NCBI RefSeq assembly: GCF_039535475.1
Contig: NZ_BAAAXG010000027.1
Coordinates: 13,501-77,500 of the forward strand
DNA: 64,000 nt
Direction of reading: 5' to 3'
DNA from: Streptomyces showdoensis
GTDB lineage: Bacteria > Actinomycetota > Actinomycetes > Streptomycetales > Streptomycetaceae
Program-made: the position numbers and the translations under genes
The notes under the pieces: model-generated
The model's input: only the letters and a program-made list of their open reading frames with translations
Databases searched by the model: none
What the model was told of the DNA's origin: nothing
In this document: piece by piece, positions 51,206-59,423 of the stretch
Layout of the letters: each line of letters starts with the position of its first letter
Numbering within the stretch: the first letter of the stretch is position 1

Positions 51206-51738
51206 GCGTTCCCCTCCCCGTCCGCGCCGGGCCGGGCCGCCCCGCCCGTGGCCGGCCGCCAGTGCCAGGTGGTCCAGATGTGCTCGTCGTCCTCGTTGAG
51301 CACGCCCGGCACGAGCTCCATCTCGTCCCCGATCGCCAGATCGGCCGTCCGCACGCCCGGCGCGGCCTGCCCGAGCACCACCATCGCCTCGGCCGCCAGC
51401 TCCACCGCGACGAGGGTGTACGGCTCCCAGGGCGCGTCCGGGTCGGAGACGTAGGGGGCGGGCGGCCGGTAGCGGCCGTCGGTGAACGACCAGATCCGAC
51501 CCCTCCGGGAGAGCGGCGTCTCGGTCAGCTCGCCGCCGCCGGGGCAGCCGGGATTGCGGCAGGCGTCGTCCTCCCGGGGGAAGAAGACCGCGGCGCAGGC
51601 CGAGCAGCGGGTACCGAGCAGCCGGAACCCCCCGTCCGGGGAGCCGCCCCCGGCGTCCGTGGCGCCCCCTGCGTCCGTGCCGCCCCCGGCGTCGTCGGTG
51701 AACCAGCCGGCCACCACCGGCCTGCGCGTCCGTGCCAT
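51202..51738 (-). CDS. DUF35 zinc-ribbon/OB-fold acyl-CoA-associated protein
   Basis: A 178-residue protein. It has a low-complexity Gly/Asp/Thr N-terminus, the rubredoxin-like zinc ribbon TRCSACAAVFFPREDDACRNPGC, and an OB-fold (RIWSFTDGRY, PYTLVAVELAAEAMVV). It is the partner of the downstream thiolase. Its ATG is preceded within 25 nt by the palindrome at 51763-51779, so an acyl-CoA-responsive TetR-type repressor probably controls the pair; no such regulator gene is visible nearby. Confidence 0.88.
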   Translation of the reverse strand: MARTRRPVVAGWFTDDAGGGTDAGGATDAGGGSPDGGFRLLGTRCSACAAVFFPREDDACRNPGCPGGGELTETPLSRRGRIWSFTDGRYRPPAPYVSDPDAPWEPYTLVAVELAAEAMVVLGQAAPGVRTADLAIGDEMELVPGVLNEDDEHIWTTWHWRPATGGAARPGADGEGNA

Positions 51739-51762
51739 GGAAGCCCCTCCCGCCCCACCCCA

Positions 51763-51779
51763 TCTGACGATCCGTCAGA
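51763..51779. promoter_or_regulatory. TetR-type palindromic operator before DUF35-thiolase
   Basis: TCTGACGATCCGTCAGA is a perfect 7-3-7 inverted repeat centred about 33 nt upstream of the DUF35 start on the minus strand, within the expected promoter. Confidence 0.65.
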
Positions 51780-51812
51780 AGTGTGGCACGGGCCGACCGG
51801 CGGCGGAAGACG

Positions 51813-52640
51813 TCAGTGCCCCGCCACCGACCGCCGCGCCACGGGGAAGTCGAAGAAGGTGGACGGGAACGGCTCCGGCTTGAAGGTGAAGTGCCACCAC
51901 TCCTCCGGCAGGTTCACGAACCCCTGCTCCGCCAGCGCGCCCCTGAGCAGGTCCCGGTGGGCGCGCTGGACGCCCGTGATCCGGGGATCGTCCGTGTGCG
52001 ACAGGGTGTCGAAGCAGTCGAAGCCCGTCCCCATGTCCACCGAGTTGTCCGGGAACCGCTCCGCCTTCGGCCGGAAGCACTCCACCTGCGGCTCGCCCGG
52101 TACGTACGGACGGGTCGGGAGCGCCGGCAGCCGCACGACGGTCAGGTCCACCGTCGAACCCCGGCTGTGCCCGGACTTCTCCGCGATGTAACCGTCCGCG
52201 AACAGCCGCTCCTTGGCGACCAGCGGATAGAACTCCTTCTTCATCCGCTCGTCGTCCAGGTCCTTCGCCCACCGCACGAAGTGGTCCACGGCCCGCTGCG
52301 GCCGGTAGCAGTCGTACACCTTCAGCGTGTAGCCGCGCGCGAGCAGCCGCACCTGAGCCCGGTGCAGGGCCTCGGCCGCCGGCCGGGTCAGGATGCACAC
52401 CGGCTGCCGGTAGCCGTCGACCCGCTCGCCCACGAAGTTGTGCTCCGTCGTGTAGCGCATCTCCTGCACGATCGTCGGGTCCACCCGGTCGAGTGCCACG
52501 AACTCCTTCGGCGCCCCGGGCTCCGGCACGGCACCGGCCGAGGGGACGCCCGCGGTGGCGGCGAGCAGACCGGCGGCGGCCAGCACACCGAGGGCACCGA
52601 GGGCACGGAAGGCGGAGGCAAGTCCAGTCAGTCGTGTCAT
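51813..52640 (-). CDS. Secreted D-alanyl-D-alanine dipeptidase (VanX/M15D)
   Basis: A 275-residue secreted zinc peptidase cleaving the D-Ala-D-Ala dipeptide. A signal peptide spans about residues 1-37 (hydrophobic LGALGVLAAAGLLAATAG, ending near SAGAV). The mature part has YDCYRPQRAV, the zinc/catalytic motif SGHSRGSTVDLT (S-x-H-x6-D type) and EEWWHF. Length and motifs match secreted VanX-like DdpX proteins. No VanH/VanA/VanRS genes are close, so it is probably cell-wall recycling rather than glycopeptide resistance. Confidence 0.92.
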   Translation of the reverse strand: MTRLTGLASAFRALGALGVLAAAGLLAATAGVPSAGAVPEPGAPKEFVALDRVDPTIVQEMRYTTEHNFVGERVDGYRQPVCILTRPAAEALHRAQVRLLARGYTLKVYDCYRPQRAVDHFVRWAKDLDDERMKKEFYPLVAKERLFADGYIAEKSGHSRGSTVDLTVVRLPALPTRPYVPGEPQVECFRPKAERFPDNSVDMGTGFDCFDTLSHTDDPRITGVQRAHRDLLRGALAEQGFVNLPEEWWHFTFKPEPFPSTFFDFPVARRSVAGH

Positions 52641-52698
52641 GGCAACCGTCTACCAGTAACGGCAGCGCCGGGAAAGGGAGATCGCATACGGTCGGCCC

Positions 52699-53211
52699 GT
52701 GACCGACTCCTCCGCGCACTCCCACTGCTCCACCTGCGGCGCCGCCTACCCGGCCGGTTCCGGCTGGCCCCGCACCTGCGCCGCCTGCGGCACCACCGCC
52801 TACCGCAACCCCCTCCCCGTCGCCGTCGCCCTCCTCCCCGTGACCGGCCCCCACGGCACCGGACTCGTCGTCATCACCCGCACCATCGAGCCGCAGGCCG
52901 GACGGGTGGCCCTGCCCGGCGGATTCGTCGACTTCGGCGAGGACTGGCGCGAGGCCGTCGTCCGCGAACTGCGCGAGGAGACCGGCATCCCGGCCACGGC
53001 CGCCGAGGTCCGGCTCGCCGACGCCCTCAGCTCCCCGGCCGGCCACCTCCTCGTCTTCGGCCTCCTCCCGCCCCGCCCGGCCACCGCCCTGCCGCCCTCC
53101 GCCGCCACCGACGAGACGGCCGGCCACCATGTGATCCACACGGCGGAAGAACTCGCCTTCCCGCTGCACACGGAGGCGGTGCGGCGCTTCTTCGCGGGGG
53201 CGTACGCGTAG
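52699..53211 (+). CDS. NUDIX hydrolase with zinc ribbon
   Basis: A 170-residue protein. The N-terminal CSTCGAAYPAGSGWPRTCAACG zinc-ribbon segment is followed by the NUDIX box GGFVDFGEDWREAVVRELRE-ETGI (G-x5-E-x7-REUxEExGU). It hydrolyses nucleoside diphosphates linked to another moiety, such as NADH or ADP-ribose; a zinc-ribbon NudC-like activity is plausible. GTG start at 52699, divergent from the dipeptidase gene with 58 nt between them. Downstream lies the tandem-repeat array. Confidence 0.92.
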   Translation: MTDSSAHSHCSTCGAAYPAGSGWPRTCAACGTTAYRNPLPVAVALLPVTGPHGTGLVVITRTIEPQAGRVALPGGFVDFGEDWREAVVRELREETGIPATAAEVRLADALSSPAGHLLVFGLLPPRPATALPPSAATDETAGHHVIHTAEELAFPLHTEAVRRFFAGAYA

Positions 53212-53226
53212 GGGAGCGGGCGGGCG

Positions 53227-53452
53227 CCGACGCGGTCCCGGCCGGGGGCGACGTCACCCGCCGACGCGGTCTCGTCCGGGGCGGGGCCCCCGCCTGCCCG
53301 GTCTCGTCCGGGGCGGCACTCTCCCGCCGACGCGGTCTCGTCCGCGCCGGTGCCCCCGCCGACGCGGTCTCGTCCGCGCCGGTGCCCCCGCTGACCCGGT
53401 CTCGTACGCGCCGGTGCCCCCTAGCTGACCCGGTCTCGACCTCGTCGGCGCC
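53227..53452 (+). repeat. 32-34-bp imperfect tandem repeats (intergenic)
   Basis: Seven units (CGGT at 53233, 53267, 53299, 53333, 53365, 53397 and 53431) built around GACGCGGTCTCGTCC and GCCGGTGCCCCCG. They fill most of the 247 bp between the convergent NUDIX and GH31 genes. Confidence 0.85.
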
Positions 53453-53458
53453 CCCCGC

Positions 53459-55813
53459 TCAGCCCTCCAGCCCCCGCACCCGCACCGGCAGCCCCGGCTC
53501 CTCCACCCCCCGCTCCGTCACGCGTTCGACCACGACCCGCCCGTCCACCAGCCGCGACTGGTACCGCTCGACCTCCGCGGGCTCCCAGCCGTCCCCGGTG
53601 TCCCGGACGACCAGGCCGCCGCCCGTACGGCCCGCGACGGGCGCCCACACCTCCAGCGACGGCTCGCCCCGCTCGTCCCGCACCGGGATCACCGCGCCCG
53701 CGCGGGCGAGCACCGGCACCCGGGACAGCGGCGCGTCCAGCAGCACCTGCCCCGGACCGTCGTACGCGCGCCCGGTCGCCGTGTCGTACCAGCGCCCGCG
53801 CGGCAGCCGAACGGCCCGCCGGTCCGTGCCCGGCATCAGCACCGGCGCGACCAGCAGCGAGTCGCCGAGCAGGAAGGCGTCCTCGCAGTCCCGCAGCGCC
53901 CGGTCCTCCGGGGTGCCCCACCACACGGGCCGCACGTACGGCGCGCCCGTCAGCCGCGCGAGCCGGGACAGGGTCACGAAGTACGGCCGCATCCGCTCCC
54001 GTTCGGCGAGCGCCGCCCGCGCGTGCTCCAGGACCTCCGGCCCGAACTCCCACGGCTCGCGCCGCCCCGCGTCGATCGCCGCGTGGGTGCGGAACAGCGG
54101 CAGCCAGGCACCCAGCTGGTACCACCGAAGGAACAGCTCCGGCGACGGGCTCCCGTCGAAACCGCCCACGTCCGGACCCGAGTACGGCACCCCGCACAGC
54201 CCCAGCCCCAGCACCAGCGCCAGCGAGGCCCGCAGCCCCGGCCACCCCGAGGAGACATCGCCCGACCAGGTCCCCCCGTACCGCTGCATGCCCGCCCATC
54301 CCGAGCGCGAGAACAGGAACGGCCGCTCCTCGGGCCGCAGCCGCCGCAGCCCCTCGTACCCCGCGCGGGCCATCGCGAACCCGTACACGTTGTGCGCCTC
54401 GCGGTGGTCCCCGCCCCGCCCCTCCAGGGAGTGCCGGGCCGAGCGGGGCAGCGTCCGGTCGCCGAACGGGGCGAAGGACACCGGCTCGTTCATGTCGTGC
54501 CACACCCCCGAGAAGCCCTGCCGCAGCCGCTCCTCGTACAGCCCGCCCCACCACTCGCGCGTCCGCGGGTCGGTGAAGTCCGGATACGCGCACTCGCCCG
54601 GCCACACCACCCCGCGCACCTCCTCGCCGCGGTCGTCCCGCACGAACGCACCGGCGGCCCGTCCTCCGTCGTACACCGCGTCCCCCGGCTCCGCCTTCAC
54701 CGCCGGATCCACGATCGACACCAGCCGCACCCCGCGCTCCCGCAGCTCCCGCGCGAGCCCGGGCAGATCCGGGAACCGCTCCCGGTCCACCGTGAACACC
54801 CGGTGCCCGTCGTAGTGGTCGATGTCCAGATGCAGCACGGACAGCGGCAGCCCCCGGTCCCGGTAGCCGTCCACCACCCGCCGCACCTCCCGCTCGCTGC
54901 CGAAGCCCCAGCGGGCGTGCTGCGGCCCGAGCGCCCAGGACGGCGGCAGCGCCGGCGCGCCGGTCAGCGCCGCCCAGCCGTGCAGCACCCGCGCCGGGGT
55001 GCCGACCACCACCCAGCAGCGCAGCGGGCCCCCGTCCAGCCGCACCTCGCTCGTCCCGGGACGGTCGTGACCCGACCCGGCGCCCTCCTCGCCCTCCGCG
55101 AGCAGCACCCGCCCGTCCCAGGAGTTGTCGTGGAAGGCCAGGTGCGTCCCCGCGTCGGCCACCACCAGCTGGACCGGCATGGTGATGTAGAGCGGATCGT
55201 CGCCGGGGCCGAAGCCGCCGTCGGGATCGGTGTTCCACAGCCGGTACGAGCCGTCCCGCAGCCGCGGCCCGGAGGCCCGCCCGCCGAGCCCGAAGAACCG
55301 GGCGTCCGCGGGCACCTCGCTGCGCTGCACCCAGCGCGCCGCCCCGCCCCCCACCGGCTCCCACCAGCGCGGCGGCAGGTCCCGGCGCAGCACCACCCCG
55401 CCCGGGGTGCGCACCTCCACCGCTCCGTGCCGGGAGATCGCCACGGTCACCCGCTCCGACACGACCCGCCAGCCGCCCTCCGTGTCCGGCTCCAGCACGG
55501 CCCGCGGATCGGGCTCCGGCGGCTCGCCGGCCAGCGCGTACGAAGGCAGCGGCCCGGTCCCGTCCCAGCCCCAGAAGACGGTGCCCCCGGCCGACACCGA
55601 GATCCGCAGCTCGGAGCGGGCGAAGCGGACGATCCCCCCGCCCGGCAGCGGCTCCACCTCACCCATCGGACCCGGCACCCGGGCCCGCTCCGCCCCCCGC
55701 GGCGGCAGCGCCCGCGCGTCCGTGCGGCGCTGCCGCCACGCCGACCGCGCCGCACGCAGTCCCTGTACCGAACCCAGCACCTTCACCGAGCGCACCAGCT
55801 CACGACCGTCCAT
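53459..55813 (-). CDS. GH31 alpha-glucosidase/xylosidase-family protein
   Basis: A 784-residue GH31 glycoside hydrolase. A beta-sandwich N-terminal domain runs to about residue 260. The (beta/alpha)8 catalytic domain has VLHLDIDHYDGHRVFTVD, the nucleophile in WHDMNEPVSF (Asp about 440) and the probable acid Asp in TWSGDVSSGW. Beta-domains follow to the C-terminus. No signal peptide, so intracellular. It hydrolyses terminal alpha-glucosidic (or alpha-xylosidic) bonds. The ATG at 55813 is preferred over one three codons upstream. A 6-3-6 inverted repeat at 55843-55857 may be an operator. Confidence 0.93.
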   Translation of the reverse strand: MDGRELVRSVKVLGSVQGLRAARSAWRQRRTDARALPPRGAERARVPGPMGEVEPLPGGGIVRFARSELRISVSAGGTVFWGWDGTGPLPSYALAGEPPEPDPRAVLEPDTEGGWRVVSERVTVAISRHGAVEVRTPGGVVLRRDLPPRWWEPVGGGAARWVQRSEVPADARFFGLGGRASGPRLRDGSYRLWNTDPDGGFGPGDDPLYITMPVQLVVADAGTHLAFHDNSWDGRVLLAEGEEGAGSGHDRPGTSEVRLDGGPLRCWVVVGTPARVLHGWAALTGAPALPPSWALGPQHARWGFGSEREVRRVVDGYRDRGLPLSVLHLDIDHYDGHRVFTVDRERFPDLPGLARELRERGVRLVSIVDPAVKAEPGDAVYDGGRAAGAFVRDDRGEEVRGVVWPGECAYPDFTDPRTREWWGGLYEERLRQGFSGVWHDMNEPVSFAPFGDRTLPRSARHSLEGRGGDHREAHNVYGFAMARAGYEGLRRLRPEERPFLFSRSGWAGMQRYGGTWSGDVSSGWPGLRASLALVLGLGLCGVPYSGPDVGGFDGSPSPELFLRWYQLGAWLPLFRTHAAIDAGRREPWEFGPEVLEHARAALAERERMRPYFVTLSRLARLTGAPYVRPVWWGTPEDRALRDCEDAFLLGDSLLVAPVLMPGTDRRAVRLPRGRWYDTATGRAYDGPGQVLLDAPLSRVPVLARAGAVIPVRDERGEPSLEVWAPVAGRTGGGLVVRDTGDGWEPAEVERYQSRLVDGRVVVERVTERGVEEPGLPVRVRGLEG

Positions 55814-55842
55814 GGCGATCACCCTGCCATCCGGACCGGGGC

Positions 55843-55857
55843 GAACGAGCTTCGTTC
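55843..55857. promoter_or_regulatory. Possible operator before GH31 gene
   Basis: GAACGAGCTTCGTTC has perfect 6-bp arms around GCT, 30 nt upstream of the GH31 start, where a repressor site would be expected. Confidence 0.35.
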
Positions 55858-56028
55858 AACTGCCGTTCACCCGTGGTGGGAGCACATATTCAGCTGCCCG
55901 ACCATGGGCGGGGAACCCTGGTGCGATCGCCCCTCGCATGGCATCGTCCCTGTCAGCCGCGTCACGCGCACACCCCAGCACGTGCGCGCGACACACGCAG
56001 ACCCCGCGTACAGCCAGGGAGCCACAGC

Positions 56029-58002
56029 ATGACATCAGCGCAGACCGAGCCGCTTTGGCAGCCTGACGAGGACCGCGTCGCCGCGGCCGCCGTCACCCGC
56101 TTCCAAGCCTGGGCGGCGGAGCGCCACGGAGCGCCCGCCGAGGGCGGCTACCCGGCCCTGCACCGCTGGTCCGTCGAGGAGCTGGAGACCTTCTGGACCG
56201 CCCTCGCCGAGTGGTTCGACCTCCGCTTCTCCACCCCGTACGAGCGGGTCCTCGGCAGCCGTGACATGCCCGGCGCCGACTGGTTCCCGGGCGCCACCCT
56301 CAACTACGCCGAGCACGCCCTGCGCGCCGCCGAGGAGCGCCCCCACGACACCGCGCTGCTCCATGTGGACGAGACACACGACCCCGTGCCGGTGACCTGG
56401 GCCGAACTCCGCCGCCAGGTCGGCTCGCTCGCCGCCGAGCTGCGCCGCCTCGGCGTCCGCCCCGGGGACCGGGTCAGCGGCTACCTGCCCAACATTCCCG
56501 AGGCCGTCGTCGCCCTGCTCGCGACCGCCGCCGTCGGCGCCGTCTGGACCTCCTGCGCCCCCGACTTCGGCGCCCGCAGCGTCCTGGACCGCTTCCAGCA
56601 GGTCGAGCCGGTCGTCCTGTTCACCGTCGACGGCTACCGCTACGGCGGCAAGGAGCACGACCGCCGCGCCACCGTGGGCGAGCTGCGCGCCGAACTGCCC
56701 TCGCTGCGCGCGGTCGTCCACATCCCGCTGCTCGGCACCCCGGCCCCGGAGGGCGCCCTCACCTGGGCCGAGCTCACCGCCGCCGACACGGAGCCCGAGT
56801 TCGAGCAGGTTCCGTTCTCCCACCCGCTGTGGGTGCTGTACTCCTCGGGCACCACCGGCCTGCCGAAGGCGATCGTGCAGTCCCAGGGCGGCATCCTCGT
56901 CGAGCACGTCAAGCAGCTGGGCCTGCACTGCGACCTCGGCCCGGAGGACGTGTTCTTCTGGTACACCTCCACCGGCTGGATGATGTGGAACTTCCTCGTC
57001 TCCGGCCTGCTCACCGGCACCACCGTCGTCCTCTACGACGGCAGCCCCGGCTACCCGGACACCGGCGCGCAGTGGCGCGTCGCCGAGCGCACCGGCGCCA
57101 CCCTGTACGGCACCTCCGCCGCGTACGTGATGGCCTGCGCGAAGGCGGACGTCCACCCGGGGCGCGACTTCGACCTCTCGCGCGTGAAGTGCGTGGCCAC
57201 CACGGGCTCCCCGCTGCCTCCCGACGGCTTCCGCTGGCTCCACGACGAGGTCCGCGAGGACCTGTGGATCGCCTCCGTCAGCGGCGGCACCGACGTCTGC
57301 TCCTGCTTCGCCGGCGCCGTCCCCACGCTCCCGGTCCACATCGGCGAGCTCCAGGCGGCCGGCCTCGGCACCGACCTGCAGTCCTGGGACCCCTCGGGCA
57401 AGCCGCTGATCGGCGAGGTCGGCGAGCTCGTCGTCGCCAACCCCATGCCGTCCATGCCGATCCGCTTCTGGAACGACCCGGACGGCAGCCGCTACCGCGA
57501 CAGCTACTTCGAGATGTTCCCCGGGGTGTGGCGCCACGGCGACTGGATCACGATCACCGACCACGGCTCGGTCGTCATCCACGGCCGCTCCGACTCCACG
57601 CTGAACCGTCAGGGCGTCCGGATGGGGAGCGCCGATATCTACGAGGCCGTCGAACGCCTCCCGGAGATCCGCGAGTCCCTCGTGATCGGTCTGGAGGAGC
57701 CGGACGGCGGCTACTGGATGCCGCTCTTCGTGCACCTCGCCGAAGGAGCCGTCCTCGACGAGGAGCTGATCGGCCGGATCAAGAGCACGATCCGCACCGA
57801 GCTCTCCCCGCGCCACGTCCCCGACGAGATCATCGAGGTCCCCGGCGTCCCGCACACCCTCACGGGCAAGCGGATCGAGGTCCCGGTCAAGCGCCTGCTC
57901 CAGGGCACCCCGATGGAGCGGGCCGTCAACGCCGGCTCGGTCGACAACCTGGACCTGCTGCGCTTCTACGAGGAGCTCGCCCGCACCCGCACCGCCGGGT
58001 AG
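56029..58002 (+). CDS. Acetoacetate-CoA ligase
   Basis: A 657-residue acyl-adenylate enzyme close in length and sequence to acetoacetyl-CoA synthetases. The N-terminal segment EELETFWTALAEWFDLRF is typical. The adenylation motifs are VLYSSGTTGLPKAIV and WMMWNFLVSGLL, and the C-terminal GRSDSTLNRQGVRMGSADIYE and HTLTGKRIEVPVK carry the catalytic Lys. It joins acetoacetate to CoA with ATP. The ATG at 56029 is preceded by AGGGAGCC. It is a single-gene unit, terminated at the hairpin before the convergent MocR gene. Confidence 0.9.
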   Translation: MTSAQTEPLWQPDEDRVAAAAVTRFQAWAAERHGAPAEGGYPALHRWSVEELETFWTALAEWFDLRFSTPYERVLGSRDMPGADWFPGATLNYAEHALRAAEERPHDTALLHVDETHDPVPVTWAELRRQVGSLAAELRRLGVRPGDRVSGYLPNIPEAVVALLATAAVGAVWTSCAPDFGARSVLDRFQQVEPVVLFTVDGYRYGGKEHDRRATVGELRAELPSLRAVVHIPLLGTPAPEGALTWAELTAADTEPEFEQVPFSHPLWVLYSSGTTGLPKAIVQSQGGILVEHVKQLGLHCDLGPEDVFFWYTSTGWMMWNFLVSGLLTGTTVVLYDGSPGYPDTGAQWRVAERTGATLYGTSAAYVMACAKADVHPGRDFDLSRVKCVATTGSPLPPDGFRWLHDEVREDLWIASVSGGTDVCSCFAGAVPTLPVHIGELQAAGLGTDLQSWDPSGKPLIGEVGELVVANPMPSMPIRFWNDPDGSRYRDSYFEMFPGVWRHGDWITITDHGSVVIHGRSDSTLNRQGVRMGSADIYEAVERLPEIRESLVIGLEEPDGGYWMPLFVHLAEGAVLDEELIGRIKSTIRTELSPRHVPDEIIEVPGVPHTLTGKRIEVPVKRLLQGTPMERAVNAGSVDNLDLLRFYEELARTRTAG

Positions 58003-58021
58003 GCGCGCGAGCGGGACGCGT

Positions 58022-58051
58022 CAGGGCCCCGCGCACCCGCGCGGGGCCCTG
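58022..58051. terminator. Bidirectional terminator
   Basis: 13-bp perfect stem (CAGGGCCCCGCGC and complement) with an ACCC loop. It lies between the stops of the convergent acetoacetate-CoA ligase and MocR genes. Confidence 0.85.
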
Positions 58052-58056
58052 CCCGT

Positions 58057-59376
58057 TCATCCTCCGTACGTGGCCTGCGCGTCGCCGAGCACCGCGGCGA
58101 AGTCCGAGGCGAGCCGCCGCGCGTCGGCCGGCGGCAGCGTCGCCGTCGTGATCCGTACGGCCGTGGGCGCCGCGATCCGGAACCGGGCACCGGCCGCCAC
58201 CCACCAGCCCTGCGTCCGCAGCCCGTTCACCACCGCCGACTCGTCCCGCACCGGCACCCACACGCTCAGCCCGCTGGGCCCGGTGGAGCGGATGCCGTAC
58301 GCGCCGAGGGCGTCGATCAGGGCCCGGCGCCGTTCCGCGTAGGCGGCCTCGCCGGCCGCCACGAGCCGGGTGACCCCGGGGTCGGAGAGGAGTCCGGCGA
58401 CCGTCTCCTGAAGGACGTGGCTGACCCAGCCGGACGTCATGAGCATCCGCCCGTCGTGCCGGGCGAGCGTCACCGGATCGCCCGCGACCCCGGCCCAGCG
58501 CAGGTCGATGCCCAGGTGCTTGGAGACCGTCCGGACCTGCGCCCAGCGCTCCAGGCCGGCCGTCGCCAGGGAGACCGAGGCGACGCCCGAGATCTCCGCG
58601 TTGTGGTCGTCCTCGACGACCAGCACCTCGGGGAACTCGCGCAGCAGCGCGACGAGTTCGTCCCGCCGCTCCGGAGTGAAGCACGCGCCCGTGGGGGACT
58701 GGCCGCGCGGACTGCACAGCACGGCCCGCACGCCGGCGCGCAGCGCGGCCCGCAGGGCGTCGGGCGTCATCCCCTCCCGGTCCACCGCGACCGGCACCAT
58801 CCGCAGCCCCAGGGCCGGGACGAGGTCGAGGAGATGGTGGAACCCGGGGTCCTCCACGGCCACGGCGTCCCCGGGCCGCAGCTCGGTGGAGAGCAGCCGG
58901 GCGACGCAGTCGAGGGCCCCGTGCGCGAAGGTCACCCGCTCGGCCGGTACGCCGTCCCGGGCGAACCAGGCCCGGGCCAGCTCCTCCAGGGCCGGGAGCC
59001 GGGGCGCCGCGCGGTGCGAGCCGTACACCGGGCGCACCTCGGCCGGGGGCCTGAGCACCGGCAGGAAGGCGGGGTCGGGGTGGCCGCCGGCCAGGTCCAC
59101 CAGGCCCTCCGGCACCCTCGGCGGCCGCCGGGACGCGACGGAGGGGGCCTCGGCCACCACCGTGCCGCCCCTGCCGCGCGTGACCACGAGGCCCCGCTGC
59201 CGCAGCTCCTTGTACGCCGTCGCGACCGTGCCGGGGCTGACGCCCAGCTCGTCGGCGAGCCGCCGTACGGGTGGCAGCGCGTCGCCCGGCGCGAGCTCCC
59301 CCTCGGTCACTCCGCGCTCGACGGACGCAGCGATCCCCTTGGCTGTCGTCCCACTGATCGAATATTGTGTTGCCAC
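58057..59376 (-). CDS. MocR/PdxR-type GntR-aminotransferase regulator
   Basis: A 439-residue regulator with a GntR winged helix (PVRRLADELGVSPGTVATAY) and an aspartate-aminotransferase-fold domain. The PLP Lys is in VRTVSKHLGIDLRW and the Asp/Tyr-type contacts are in VEDDHNAEI. It starts at GTG 59376. Such regulators sense PLP adducts and usually control divergent genes; here the divergent MFS gene across 47 bp, which contains a perfect 7-2-7 palindrome, is the obvious target. Intact, unlike the yczE-linked copy. Confidence 0.92.
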   Translation of the reverse strand: MATQYSISGTTAKGIAASVERGVTEGELAPGDALPPVRRLADELGVSPGTVATAYKELRQRGLVVTRGRGGTVVAEAPSVASRRPPRVPEGLVDLAGGHPDPAFLPVLRPPAEVRPVYGSHRAAPRLPALEELARAWFARDGVPAERVTFAHGALDCVARLLSTELRPGDAVAVEDPGFHHLLDLVPALGLRMVPVAVDREGMTPDALRAALRAGVRAVLCSPRGQSPTGACFTPERRDELVALLREFPEVLVVEDDHNAEISGVASVSLATAGLERWAQVRTVSKHLGIDLRWAGVAGDPVTLARHDGRMLMTSGWVSHVLQETVAGLLSDPGVTRLVAAGEAAYAERRRALIDALGAYGIRSTGPSGLSVWVPVRDESAVVNGLRTQGWWVAAGARFRIAAPTAVRITTATLPPADARRLASDFAAVLGDAQATYGG

Positions 59377-59385
59377 GTACTGAAC

Positions 59386-59401
59386 TATGTATCAATACAT
59401 A
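59386..59401. promoter_or_regulatory. Palindrome between MocR and MFS genes
   Basis: TATGTATCAATACATA is a perfect 7-2-7 inverted repeat in an AT-rich patch of the 47-bp divergent gap. It is a likely binding site for the regulator and overlaps both promoters. Confidence 0.65.
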
Positions 59402-59423
59402 ACTCGCGTCAAGGGGGAACCGA

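Noticed and set aside
51813..52640. Vancomycin-resistance cluster
   Set aside because: The VanX-like dipeptidase has a signal peptide and no vanH, vanA or vanRS neighbour, so it is likely a wall-recycling enzyme.
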